This document shows positions 27,468 to 35,465 of a stretch of 64,000 nucleotides of DNA, in pieces (position 1 is the first letter of the stretch; each line of letters opens with the position of its first letter). This DNA comes from Bradyrhizobium sp. CCBAU 051011 (GTDB lineage: Bacteria > Pseudomonadota > Alphaproteobacteria > Rhizobiales > Xanthobacteraceae). The DNA lies in NCBI RefSeq assembly GCF_009930815.1, contig NZ_CP022222.1, positions 7,606,501 through 7,670,500 on the forward strand, in the 5' to 3' direction. A program made the translations under genes and the position numbers. Under the pieces are notes generated by a model. It did not search any database. It was not told the origin of the DNA and was given only the letters and a program-made list of their open reading frames with translations.

Positions 27468-27472
27468 GGGAC
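27459..27472. other. 14-bp perfect palindrome
   Basis: GTCCCCTAGGGGAC lies 42 bases before the alpha/beta hydrolase start, at the end of the regulator remnant. It has no loop, so it suits a dimeric DNA-binding protein better than a hairpin. The factor is unknown. Confidence 0.35.
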
Positions 27473-27513
27473 TTGAACAACAACGAACGCTTAGGCTTCA
27501 GCGGGAGTGACGC

Positions 27514-28374
27514 GTGACTGACATATCGGCGATGAAAGACAAAATTCCCGATCCCCGGTCGAGCTGGGCAGCGCTTTCCCAGCCGGAGCGTGACGCCGCC
27601 TATGACAACAATGCAGCGGTAAAGAACAGCGCAGCGCTGATCGCCGAAAGAAACCAGATGTCCGAAACGCTGCGCGCCAGCCGCAGCTCGTTTCTTGATG
27701 TTCCCTATGGCGAACGCGAAAGGACAAAGATCGACCTCTATCCGGCCGCCGAGAAGACGGCACCCTGCCTGGTCTTCCTGCATGGCGGCTATTGGCAGCG
27801 CAATTCGCGCGAAGTGTTTGCCATGCTGGTCGAAGGCGTCGCGGCGCATGGCTGGTCGGTTGCCATTCCCGGATATTCGCTGGCGCCCGACGCTTCGCTG
27901 ACGGAGATCGTGACTGAGATATCCCGGTCGCTCGATTGGTTGACCCAAAACGGAGAGTCATACGGCATCTCCGGGCCCGTCGTGCTCTCGGGCTGGTCGG
28001 CCGGCGCGCACCTCGTCGCAATGGCACTCGAGCACCCGCGCGTCACCGCGGGACTGGCGATTTCCGGCGTGTACGATCTTGCGCCGATCCGCGACACCGG
28101 GCTCAACAACGCGCTGAAGCTGACCGACCAGGAAATCGCAAGTCTTTCGCCACTTAGCCTGCCTGCCGTCCACAAGCGGCTCGATATTGCCTATGGCACG
28201 GCCGAACTGCCGGCGCTGGTTTTCGATTCGATCAAGCTTCATGAATCGCGGATGGCCGCGCACGCGCCAGGTAATCTGTTCCCGATCGAAGGCGCAGACC
28301 ATTTCAGCATCCTTAGTGAACTGCGGCGTCCTGACGGCGCGCTTGTCGATATCGCCCGAAAGCTGGTCGGATAG
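27514..28374 (+). CDS. Alpha/beta hydrolase, kynurenine-formamidase-like
   Basis: A 286-residue cytoplasmic hydrolase. It has the oxyanion motif HGGYW (90-94), the nucleophile elbow GWSAG (Ser162) and a late GADHFS His near 264. HGGYW with this spacing is typical of arylformamidase-like enzymes, which open N-formyl or similar amide bonds. In this neighbourhood it may hydrolyse a ring-opened amide or ester intermediate, but the substrate is not readable. The GTG start has GGGAG six bases upstream. It runs alone on the plus strand and converges on the Rieske gene, with seven bases between them. Confidence 0.8.
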   Translation: MTDISAMKDKIPDPRSSWAALSQPERDAAYDNNAAVKNSAALIAERNQMSETLRASRSSFLDVPYGERERTKIDLYPAAEKTAPCLVFLHGGYWQRNSREVFAMLVEGVAAHGWSVAIPGYSLAPDASLTEIVTEISRSLDWLTQNGESYGISGPVVLSGWSAGAHLVAMALEHPRVTAGLAISGVYDLAPIRDTGLNNALKLTDQEIASLSPLSLPAVHKRLDIAYGTAELPALVFDSIKLHESRMAAHAPGNLFPIEGADHFSILSELRRPDGALVDIARKLVG

Positions 28375-28395
28375 CCATTGGCTAGGCCATGGGCT
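28373..28395. terminator. Imperfect hairpin spanning two convergent stops
   Basis: AGCCATTGGC and GCCATGGGCT pair in eight of ten positions around the loop TAG. The hairpin covers the end of the alpha/beta hydrolase and of the Rieske gene. There is no U-run, so it is at best a weak bidirectional terminator. Confidence 0.3.
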
Positions 28396-28753
28396 TCTTG
28401 ATCGCGCCTGCGTCCGTCCAGATCTGATCGTCCCTGATCCGGACCGGGTATAGCCGCAACGGCCGGCTCGGCCAGCCGGAGGAAATCCGGCCATTACGGA
28501 GATCGAACGAGGCCGCGTGACGGGGACAGAACAAGCGCCCTCCCGACAGATGTCCAAGACTGAGGTCAGCCTGTTCGTGCGGGCATATTCGTTCGCAGGC
28601 TACCGCGCGTCCTTCGCTCCAGACCAGGATCAAGTCGACGCCGGTCACGCGGACACAGACGATCGTCTGCGAAATCAGCCGGCTAATGCCGCAGACCGGC
28701 ATCCATTGCTCATCGCCCGACAACGCCGCCGTTTCAGGCCGCTCATCCGCCAA
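28382..28753 (-). CDS. Rieske [2Fe-2S] ferredoxin-like protein
   Basis: A 123-residue protein with one Rieske domain. The ligand pairs CPH (near residue 57) and CPRH (near residue 76) match C-x-H ... C-x2-H, and the residues around them (HEQADLSLG, RHAASFDLRNG) are typical of stand-alone Rieske ferredoxins of oxygenase systems or the NirD type. It overlaps livF by 11 bases, so it is translated as the last gene of the amidohydrolase-molybdenum hydroxylase-liv unit. It may carry electrons for an oxidation step, but no partner oxygenase or reductase is adjacent. Confidence 0.8.
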   Translation of the reverse strand: MADERPETAALSGDEQWMPVCGISRLISQTIVCVRVTGVDLILVWSEGRAVACERICPHEQADLSLGHLSGGRLFCPRHAASFDLRNGRISSGWPSRPLRLYPVRIRDDQIWTDAGAIKKPMA

Positions 28754-29447
28754 GATAGGCCTTTCGCACGTGCTCGTTCTCGATCATCTCCGCGCCAGGC
28801 CCGGACAGAACGATGCGGCCACCTTCCAAGAGATAGGCGTGGTCGCACATCTCGAGCGCCGCAAAGGCGTTCTGCTCCACCAGCAGCACCGTCGTTCCAG
28901 CATCGCGGATGCCGCGGATGATCGCAAAAGTTCGCTCGACGATGTTGGGCGCAAGCCCGAGGGAAGGCTCGTCGAACATGATCAGGCGTGGACGTGACAT
29001 TAACGCCCGGCCGATCGCCAGCATCTGCTGCTCACCACCCGACAAGGTGCCGGCAGCCTGCCGCTTGCGGTCGGCAAGGCGTGGAAATTCGGCATAGATC
29101 CGATCGCGGTCGGCCGCGATCTCGGCGGTACTACTGCGCAGATAGGCCCCCATGTCGAGATTTTCCTCGACCGTCATATGAGGAAATACCCGCCGTCCTT
29201 CCGGACAATGCGCGATCCCGCAGGCCACCACGCGCGGCGGTTTGGCACCCGCAATGTCCTTGCCTTCGAACAGCATCGATCCCGAACGCGGCGCAACCAG
29301 CCCGGAGATCGCGCGCAGCGTGGTGCTCTTGCCGGCGCCATTGGCGCCGATCAAGGCGACGAGCTGCCCGGCCTTGACCTCCAGCGAAATGCCGCGGAGA
29401 GCAGTGACACCGCCATAGCCACATACCATGTCGCGAATCTCAAGCAC
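28743..29447 (-). CDS. livF: Branched-chain-amino-acid-type ABC transporter ATPase (LivF)
   Basis: A 234-residue ATPase with Walker A GANGAGKSTT, signature LSGGEQQMLAIGRALM, and Walker B RLIMFDEPSLGL. LivF is one of the two cytoplasmic ATPases of a Liv-type importer. The GTG start overlaps the livG stop by eight bases. The substrate of this importer is probably an amide, ureide or aromatic-type compound rather than leucine, judging by its operon partners. This is inference. Confidence 0.92.
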   Translation of the reverse strand: MLEIRDMVCGYGGVTALRGISLEVKAGQLVALIGANGAGKSTTLRAISGLVAPRSGSMLFEGKDIAGAKPPRVVACGIAHCPEGRRVFPHMTVEENLDMGAYLRSSTAEIAADRDRIYAEFPRLADRKRQAAGTLSGGEQQMLAIGRALMSRPRLIMFDEPSLGLAPNIVERTFAIIRGIRDAGTTVLLVEQNAFAALEMCDHAYLLEGGRIVLSGPGAEMIENEHVRKAYLGG

Positions 29448-30216
29448 GTGTCGCTCCCTGCCCGAGATAGGCCTCGATGACCGCCGGATCGTTCCGGATC
29501 ACGTCCGGCGGTCCCTCGGCAATGATCCGGCCGTAGTTCAGCACCACGATCCTATCCGAGACACTCATCACCATCGGCATATCGTGTTCGACAAGTAGGA
29601 TGGTGACGCCGCGATCCCTGATGTTGCGGACCAACTGCACGAAGGTGTGGGTTTCCGAGGCGTTCATGCCAGAGACCGGCTCGTCGAGCAGCAGCATCGA
29701 CGGTTCGGCGGCCAGCGCCAGCGCCACGCCGACAAGACGCTGCTCTCCGTAGGACAGCGAGCCTGCAAGATCGTGCGCGCGGCGTTCGAGCCCGACCCAT
29801 TCGACCAATTCGCTGGCGCGTTCCCGCAAACGGCGCTCCGAAGACCGCGCGCGCGGCAGGCCGAGAATGGCCTCGAGCAGGCTGACCCTCCCCTGGCGAT
29901 GCAGCCCGACCAGCAGATTGTCGTAGACGGTGTCGTTCGGAAAAACGCTGGTGCGCTGGAAGGTGCGGGCCAAACCGAGATCGGCGATCTGATGCGGCTT
30001 CAATCCATTGAGCGCGGTTCCACGATAGCTCACGGCACCGCGGGTTGGGTCAAGAAAGCCCGTGACGACGTTGAAAGCCGTCGTCTTGCCGGCGCCGTTA
30101 GGCCCGATCAGGCTGACGATTTCGCCCTCGCCGACCGTAAAGTTCATGTCCGAGAGCGCGACCAGCCCCCCGAAGTGCACGGCGACCTGCTCGACCTTCA
30201 AGGCAGTCGCTATCAT
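29440..30216 (-). CDS. livG: Branched-chain-amino-acid-type ABC transporter ATPase (LivG)
   Basis: A 258-residue ATPase with Walker A GPNGAGKTTAFNVVTG, signature LSYGEQRLVGVALAL and Walker B SMLLLDEPVSGM. It has the LivG-type C-terminal extension (IAEGPPDVIRNDPAVIEAYLG). Its ATG at 30216 shares a base with the livM stop (TGATG); the open frame upstream is a shadow of livM. It pairs with LivF on the inner face of the membrane. Confidence 0.92.
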   Translation of the reverse strand: MIATALKVEQVAVHFGGLVALSDMNFTVGEGEIVSLIGPNGAGKTTAFNVVTGFLDPTRGAVSYRGTALNGLKPHQIADLGLARTFQRTSVFPNDTVYDNLLVGLHRQGRVSLLEAILGLPRARSSERRLRERASELVEWVGLERRAHDLAGSLSYGEQRLVGVALALAAEPSMLLLDEPVSGMNASETHTFVQLVRNIRDRGVTILLVEHDMPMVMSVSDRIVVLNYGRIIAEGPPDVIRNDPAVIEAYLGQGATRA

Positions 30217-31262
30217 CACGCGTGCTCCTTGGCGTCGCGTTCGGAGAAGGCAACCGGAGCAACCGCCTCGGCCCGGCTCCGCGGTTTCACAAATCGCAGC
30301 GCCAGCGACGGTACGATCCCGCGCGGCAATATGAACAGGATAACGATCAGCACGCCGCCATACGCGATCCACTGCGCCTCCGGCGCCATGATCGGACGCA
30401 GAAACACAGGCAACAGTCCAAAGATCATGCCGCCGACGACGGGCCCGGCCAGCGACCCCTTGCCGCCGGTGATGACCATGATCACCATCGTCACCGTGTT
30501 AATGAAGGCGAACACCTCGGGATCGATGATCCGGATGTAGTGTGCATAGAGGCTGCCGGCTGCGCCTGCGATCCCGGCCGAGATCACCGCTGCCAAAGTG
30601 AGGGTCCTTGTCACGTCGATGCCGACGGATACCGCCAGCGTTTCGTTTTCCATCAGCCCACGCATGGCGCGACCGAAATGTGAATGGACCAGGCGCGAGA
30701 TCAGCAGATAGGTGACAACCGCGACGGCAAGCACGAGGTAGTAGTTCTGCAGCTTGGTGCGGAGAGTCAGATCTCCGAAACCCGGCAATCCAATCGTCAT
30801 CGAGGGAATGTTGGTCAGCGCCAGCGGGCCCTGCGTCAGCTCGACCCAGTTCAGCGCTACCAATCGCACCACCTCGGCAAAGGAAATCGTCACGATCACG
30901 AAATAGGCGCCGCGGACGCGAAACGACAGCAGCCCCACCAGATATCCACATAATCCAGCAACGACGATGGCCAACACGAAGCCCGCGATCGGCGGCCAGG
31001 GAGCGTGAACAATGCGAAGGCCAAAGGGCAAGCCGACATCGAAACCAAGCGACGTCAATGCGCTGACATAAGCGCCAATGCCGAAGAACGCGATGTGACC
31101 GAGGCTGAGCTGGCCGGTGAACCCGAGCAGCAGATTGAGGCTCATCGCGCCGATGATGAAGATGCCGGTCGTGATCAGCGCGTTCATGAGATACGGATCG
31201 CGCAGCCACAACGGCACCGATGCGAACGCGACGACCGTGAGAATGGCGAGTGCTGACTTCAT
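30216..31262 (-). CDS. livM: Branched-chain-amino-acid-type ABC permease (LivM)
   Basis: A 348-residue permease with about ten membrane segments. The LivM motifs GHIAFFGIGAYVSAL and AGAAGSLYAHY are present, with GPVVGGMIFGLLP near the end. A short charged cytoplasmic tail (EAVAPVAFSERDAKEHA) is unusual but harmless. It overlaps livH by four bases. Confidence 0.92.
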   Translation of the reverse strand: MKSALAILTVVAFASVPLWLRDPYLMNALITTGIFIIGAMSLNLLLGFTGQLSLGHIAFFGIGAYVSALTSLGFDVGLPFGLRIVHAPWPPIAGFVLAIVVAGLCGYLVGLLSFRVRGAYFVIVTISFAEVVRLVALNWVELTQGPLALTNIPSMTIGLPGFGDLTLRTKLQNYYLVLAVAVVTYLLISRLVHSHFGRAMRGLMENETLAVSVGIDVTRTLTLAAVISAGIAGAAGSLYAHYIRIIDPEVFAFINTVTMVIMVITGGKGSLAGPVVGGMIFGLLPVFLRPIMAPEAQWIAYGGVLIVILFILPRGIVPSLALRFVKPRSRAEAVAPVAFSERDAKEHA

Positions 31263-32131
31263 CCGACGCGCTCCGAACGCGCGAAAAGCCCGGTCGGCTT
31301 GAAGATCAGAACCGCAATGATGATCAAAAAGCCCATGGCGTCACGGTATCCCGACGAGACATAGCCAGCGCCCAGTTCCTCCGCCAATGCCAGAATGAAG
31401 CCGCCAATGACCGCGCCGGTGATGTTGCCCAGTCCGCCGAGGATCACGATCGCGAATGCCTTGACGGCGGCGAGATCGCCCATTTGCGGGAAGATGACGT
31501 AGACCGGACCGAGCAGCGCGCCCGCCGCGGCGGCGAGGCTCGAACCGATCGCGAAGGTCGAGGTGTAGATCAGGTCGACATTGACGCCCATCAGCGAGGC
31601 GGTGTCCTGATCCTGAAACGTCGCCCGCATCGCACAGCCGAGCTTTGTCCTGTTGATCAGGAGATAGGTGACCACAATCAGTATCGCCGCAGCTGCGAGC
31701 ACGAACAGCCGCAACCAGGACACCGAGACTGGTCCCAGGACCAGTGGCGCCTCGGGGAAAGGCGTGGTCACCGATTTCGCGACGCCGCCCCATATCCACA
31801 ACGTGCCGGACTGCATCGCGATCCAGGCGCCGATCATGACAAGCATGGTCGTGTCGATGTCGGAGCCGCGCAGCGGCCGCAGCAGGGTCAGTTCGATCAC
31901 CGCGCCAAGCAGCCAGCCCGCGAGGACGGCGAGCGGCAGCGCGAGGAAGAAGTTAATTCCGAGCTGGTGCACCACGATGAACATGATGTAGGCGCCGAAC
32001 GTGTACAGCACCCCGTGCGTGAAGTTCACGACGTTCATGATGCCGAAGATCAAGGTCAGCCCGATGCCCAGCAGCGCATAGGTGCCGCCGAGCACCAGCA
32101 TGTTGATCAGATGTTGCAGAAACTCGCTCAA
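31259..32131 (-). CDS. livH: Branched-chain-amino-acid-type ABC permease (LivH)
   Basis: A 290-residue permease with about eight segments. The LivH hallmarks GIGLTLIFGIMNVVNFTHG (about 22-40) and ILGGLGNITGAVIGGF are both intact. The gap of 74 bases from livK contains a hairpin, which may separate high livK translation from the permease genes. It overlaps livM (ATGA). Confidence 0.92.
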   Translation of the reverse strand: MSEFLQHLINMLVLGGTYALLGIGLTLIFGIMNVVNFTHGVLYTFGAYIMFIVVHQLGINFFLALPLAVLAGWLLGAVIELTLLRPLRGSDIDTTMLVMIGAWIAMQSGTLWIWGGVAKSVTTPFPEAPLVLGPVSVSWLRLFVLAAAAILIVVTYLLINRTKLGCAMRATFQDQDTASLMGVNVDLIYTSTFAIGSSLAAAAGALLGPVYVIFPQMGDLAAVKAFAIVILGGLGNITGAVIGGFILALAEELGAGYVSSGYRDAMGFLIIIAVLIFKPTGLFARSERVG

Positions 32132-32157
32132 GGTGGCTCCCGGATAATCTCAATGCC

Positions 32158-32189
32158 GTCGAGGGTCGCGATCCGCAGCAGCCCTCGAC
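32158..32189 (-). other. Intercistronic hairpin between livK and livH
   Basis: GTCGAGGG and CCCTCGAC form a perfect 8-bp stem around a 16-base loop, in the gap between the binding-protein gene and the permease genes. Such hairpins often protect the upstream mRNA or attenuate transcription so that binding protein exceeds permease. Confidence 0.5.
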
Positions 32190-32205
32190 AGTCAGTAACG
32201 TGTCG

Positions 32206-33356
32206 TCAGAGCGTCTTCATGCCGATCTTGCCGTCGGTGATTTCGATCAGATAGACGTTGGGCTGGCTCTGACCGCTTTCCTTGCCTTCGGGACCGGACT
32301 TGCGGAACACGATGTCGCCGTTCAGGCCCTTCACCTTGATATCCCAGAGCGCCGCCTTTATCGCCGCAGGCTCAGCCTTGCCCGCCTTCTCGATTGCCGC
32401 CGCCACCGTGCGGATGCCGTCATAGCCACGAAAACTTTCGGTGCAGCCGGCGAAGTCGTAGCCACGCTTCTTCCATTCAGCGATGAAGTAGCTGGTCGCT
32501 TCCGGGTTCGGCGTCTTCTCGGGGAACCAGGGCAGGAAGGTCGTCAGATGCATGGTGCCGTTCGCCGCAGCACCCGCTTGTGCGATGATCTGATCGGGAT
32601 TCTGCGAACCTCCGGTCGTGATGATGCGCTTCTTGAGGCCGAGGGCGGCGGCCTGCTTGAATATCAGCGTTAGCTGGTCGACCGCCGTCGTCACGATGAT
32701 GGTCTCGGAATCCGTGCCCTTGAGCTTGGAGAGCTGTGCGCTCATGTCCTGGGCGCCCTGGTCCATCGTCTCGACGGTCCCGACCGCGATCCCCTTTTCC
32801 TTCATCATCTTGCTGAAATCTTCAGCGGTGCCGCGACCCCAGTCGTTGTTGATGATGAGGAAATCGACCTTCTTCAATTCGAGCTTGTCGACGATCCCCT
32901 TGAATGCCGCGGCTTCGATCGCCGATGGCGGCGAGATACGGAAGATGTAGGGGTTGCCGGTTGTGGTGATCTTGCCCGACGAGGAGGTCTCGACCACCAT
33001 CGGCGTCTCGTATTCCATCAGCTTAGGCATCACGGCAAGCGTCAGGCTAGAACCCCACGCCCCCATCAGAACCGGCACCTTGTCGCTCGTGATCAGCTTT
33101 TCAGCGACGGCGGCTGCTTCGGTGGGATTGCTTTGTCCTCGATGACAAGTTCAAGCTTCTTGCCGAGAATGCCGCCCTTCGCATTGATCTCATCGGCCGC
33201 GATCTTGGCGCCGTTGACGACGTAGGTACCGGACGCGGCGAACGCGCCTGTCAGGGGCTCATTCACGCCGATCTTGATGGTTTGAGCGTTCGCGGTACCA
33301 CCCAGCAAGGCGAACGCGAGCGCCATCGTCGGAACAAGTCTGAAAGTCCATGTCAT
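32206..33356 (-). pseudogene. livK: Liv-type ABC solute-binding protein, frameshifted
   Basis: Two frames together make one family-6-type binding protein. The first runs from the ATG at 33356 (signal peptide ending TANAQ, then IKIGVNEPLTGAFAASG to LELVIEDK) and stops early. The second supplies NPTEAAAVAEKLITSDKVP, then VLMGAWGSS to the end at 32206. The shift lies at about 33129-33135, in GACAAAGC, where one lost A from a run of four would restore EDKSNPTE. GGAG lies six bases before the ATG. The rest of the protein looks intact, so this may be a sequencing error in a homopolymer or a recent mutation. Confidence 0.82.
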
Positions 33357-33435
33357 GTGGTTCTCCAATCTCACGCTGTTCATCTATCCGCAGTTCAAAC
33401 CTCGTCGTTTCCGCGCCACGCGGACGATCGATCCA

Positions 33436-34632
33436 TCACGTCGCTCCGTCCTTGTTGGACGAGAAACGGCCAATCCAACCGGCGACCCGCGCACGCAAGA
33501 GACCGAAAACCAGCGCCACTCCATTCAGCTCGGCCGCTGTGGCGTCGTCCGGTGACGAACCCGACAGGCGGCGGTCGAGATTGCCGGCAAACTCCGCGAT
33601 CAGACGCGCCGCGAGATCGCGCACCAGCCCCGGCCTCCCGACCTGCGCCAGCACGCCCGTGAGCGTGTATCCGATGGAAAGATCGACGCGCGTCCCGTGC
33701 TCGAGCGGCACCAGCCGGTAGCGAATTTCGCCCTGCGTCGAAGACCGGCTACGCCGGTCATTGCCGATGCCGACGATGCGGCCGGACATGTCAGCGGGGT
33801 TTTGCTCGACGCGTGCGACGCCCTGGAACGTCGCGGCGATCGGACCGATCCTGACCCGGATCGCTCCTTCGATCCGCTCCGGCTTCGGCGACGCCGTCAA
33901 TGACGCACCAGGAAGACAGGCCGCGACGGCTGCGATGTCGTCGAACATCGCAAATACTTGCTCGGGCGGATGCGCGACGCTGAATTGCTGCTCCAGGACG
34001 GTGGCCGGGATGAAATCCGGAATCGAAGGAACCGAACCGGCCGCTTCGGGCGATGTTGGCTCGCTTTCGACCGATCGCATGCATTCGGTCCGGTCCGCGT
34101 CGCTGCGACCTGAGCCAACGGGACCCAAGATCTTTCGTCCTCCGTCCGGCATCGGTGCGATACTGCGAGCGCGCCGCGCTTCGATCACGGATTGCACCGC
34201 CCGCACGATTCCGACATAGCCGGTGCACCGGCACAGATTGCCGCTCAATCCGACGCGGATCAGGCGCTCGTCGGCTTGCGGCAGGCGCAGCACCAGATCG
34301 CGCGCCGAGACCAGCATTCCCGGTGTACAATAGCCGCATTGCAGCGCATGCTCGCGGGTGAAGGCCGCGCGAAGCTCTGTCGTAACGCTATCCTCATCGA
34401 GGCCTTCGATCGTGGTAACCTCAGCCCCTTCACAGGCCACCGCATACGTGATGCACGAGCGCGCCGGCACGCCATCGAGCAGCACCGTGCAAGCGCCGCA
34501 AACGCCGTGTTCGCAGCCAAGATGCGTGCCGGTCAGATCGAGCTTCTCGCGGACGAAATCCGCAAGATTGGTGCGCGGTTCGGCTGATACCTGCACGGCG
34601 CGCCGGTTCACGGTGAGTGCGATCACGCTCAT
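33436..34632 (-). CDS. Molybdenum hydroxylase small subunit fused to an SRPBCC (CoxG-like) domain
   Basis: A 398-residue fusion. Residues 1-160 are the iron-sulfur subunit of xanthine-dehydrogenase-family enzymes: plant-type cluster C40, C45, C48, C60 and the second cluster C99, C102, C134, C136. A linker of about 45 residues follows, then a CoxG-like SRPBCC domain (about 205-365) with EQVFAMFDDIAAVAACLPGA. CoxG is normally a separate membrane-anchoring or maturation protein. The C-terminus (ELNGVALVFGLLRARVAGWI) is a hydrophobic or amphipathic anchor. It is coupled to the FAD subunit gene by ATGA. Confidence 0.88.
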   Translation of the reverse strand: MSVIALTVNRRAVQVSAEPRTNLADFVREKLDLTGTHLGCEHGVCGACTVLLDGVPARSCITYAVACEGAEVTTIEGLDEDSVTTELRAAFTREHALQCGYCTPGMLVSARDLVLRLPQADERLIRVGLSGNLCRCTGYVGIVRAVQSVIEARRARSIAPMPDGGRKILGPVGSGRSDADRTECMRSVESEPTSPEAAGSVPSIPDFIPATVLEQQFSVAHPPEQVFAMFDDIAAVAACLPGASLTASPKPERIEGAIRVRIGPIAATFQGVARVEQNPADMSGRIVGIGNDRRSRSSTQGEIRYRLVPLEHGTRVDLSIGYTLTGVLAQVGRPGLVRDLAARLIAEFAGNLDRRLSGSSPDDATAAELNGVALVFGLLRARVAGWIGRFSSNKDGAT

Positions 34633-35465
34633 GCGGCGGCCTCGCTGACCGCACGCTTGAGCACGTTCACATGAATATGACGATGCACCGCGTTCGAGAC
34701 GCCCGCCTTTGCCAGCAGGACATCAGCGACACGCGCGTCGAAGCGATCCTTGTAGTCGCCGGCAATGCGCCCACCGAACAGCTCTGCAGCATCCGTGATG
34801 ACGATCGGCGCGGCATCGATCGCACCGATCACGACGCGGGCGGTCGCAGCGCTCGGATCGACCAGGATTGCGCCGATCGCATGCGCGAACTCGCCTGTCT
34901 TGCGGCAACTCTTGGCATAGCCCCAGTGCGCCGATGCCGGTATCGCCGGGACATGAACGGTTTCGACGATCTCGCCATCGCTCAGCGCAGATTCGAGTGC
35001 GGCGACGATGAAGTCCTCCATCGTGACCATCCGCGCACCCACGCGGCTTCGCAGCGTCAACCGCGCACCCAGCGCCGAGAGCGCGGATACCCAGTCTGCC
35101 GCAGGATCGGCATGGCTGAGCGACCCGCCCACCGTGCCGCGATTGCGCACGGCGCGGTAGGCGATGTTGGCGGCGACGCGCTGCATGGCGCCGCGCGTGA
35201 CGTCCGGAATTCGTCCATCCTCGATGTCGGCATGGGTGACACATGCCCCAAGCACGAGTTCGTCGCCACGACGCTCGACCTGCTTGAGCTCGGCAAGACC
35301 GCTGATGTCGACGATCAACTGCGGCTCGACCAGCCGCAGATTGAGCATGGGACCAAGCGACTGACCGCCGGCAATGATCTTGGTGGAAGTCTTGGTCTCG
35401 CCGAGCACGGCAAGTGCCGCCTGCAAGTCGCGTGGACGTTCGTAGCCGAAAGGCGCCGGTTTCAT
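34629..35465 (-). CDS. Molybdenum hydroxylase FAD-binding medium subunit (CoxM-like)
   Basis: A 278-residue subunit that takes electrons from the iron-sulfur subunit to FAD. It has the typical FAD motifs AGGQSLGPMLNLRL (about 32-45) and NRGTVGGSLSHADPAAD (about 107-123), followed by the C-terminal CO_deh_flav_C-type domain. Length is normal. Its start overlaps the large-subunit stop (ATGA) and its end overlaps the small-subunit start, so the three subunits are made in step. Confidence 0.9.
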   Translation of the reverse strand: MKPAPFGYERPRDLQAALAVLGETKTSTKIIAGGQSLGPMLNLRLVEPQLIVDISGLAELKQVERRGDELVLGACVTHADIEDGRIPDVTRGAMQRVAANIAYRAVRNRGTVGGSLSHADPAADWVSALSALGARLTLRSRVGARMVTMEDFIVAALESALSDGEIVETVHVPAIPASAHWGYAKSCRKTGEFAHAIGAILVDPSAATARVVIGAIDAAPIVITDAAELFGGRIAGDYKDRFDARVADVLLAKAGVSNAVHRHIHVNVLKRAVSEAAA

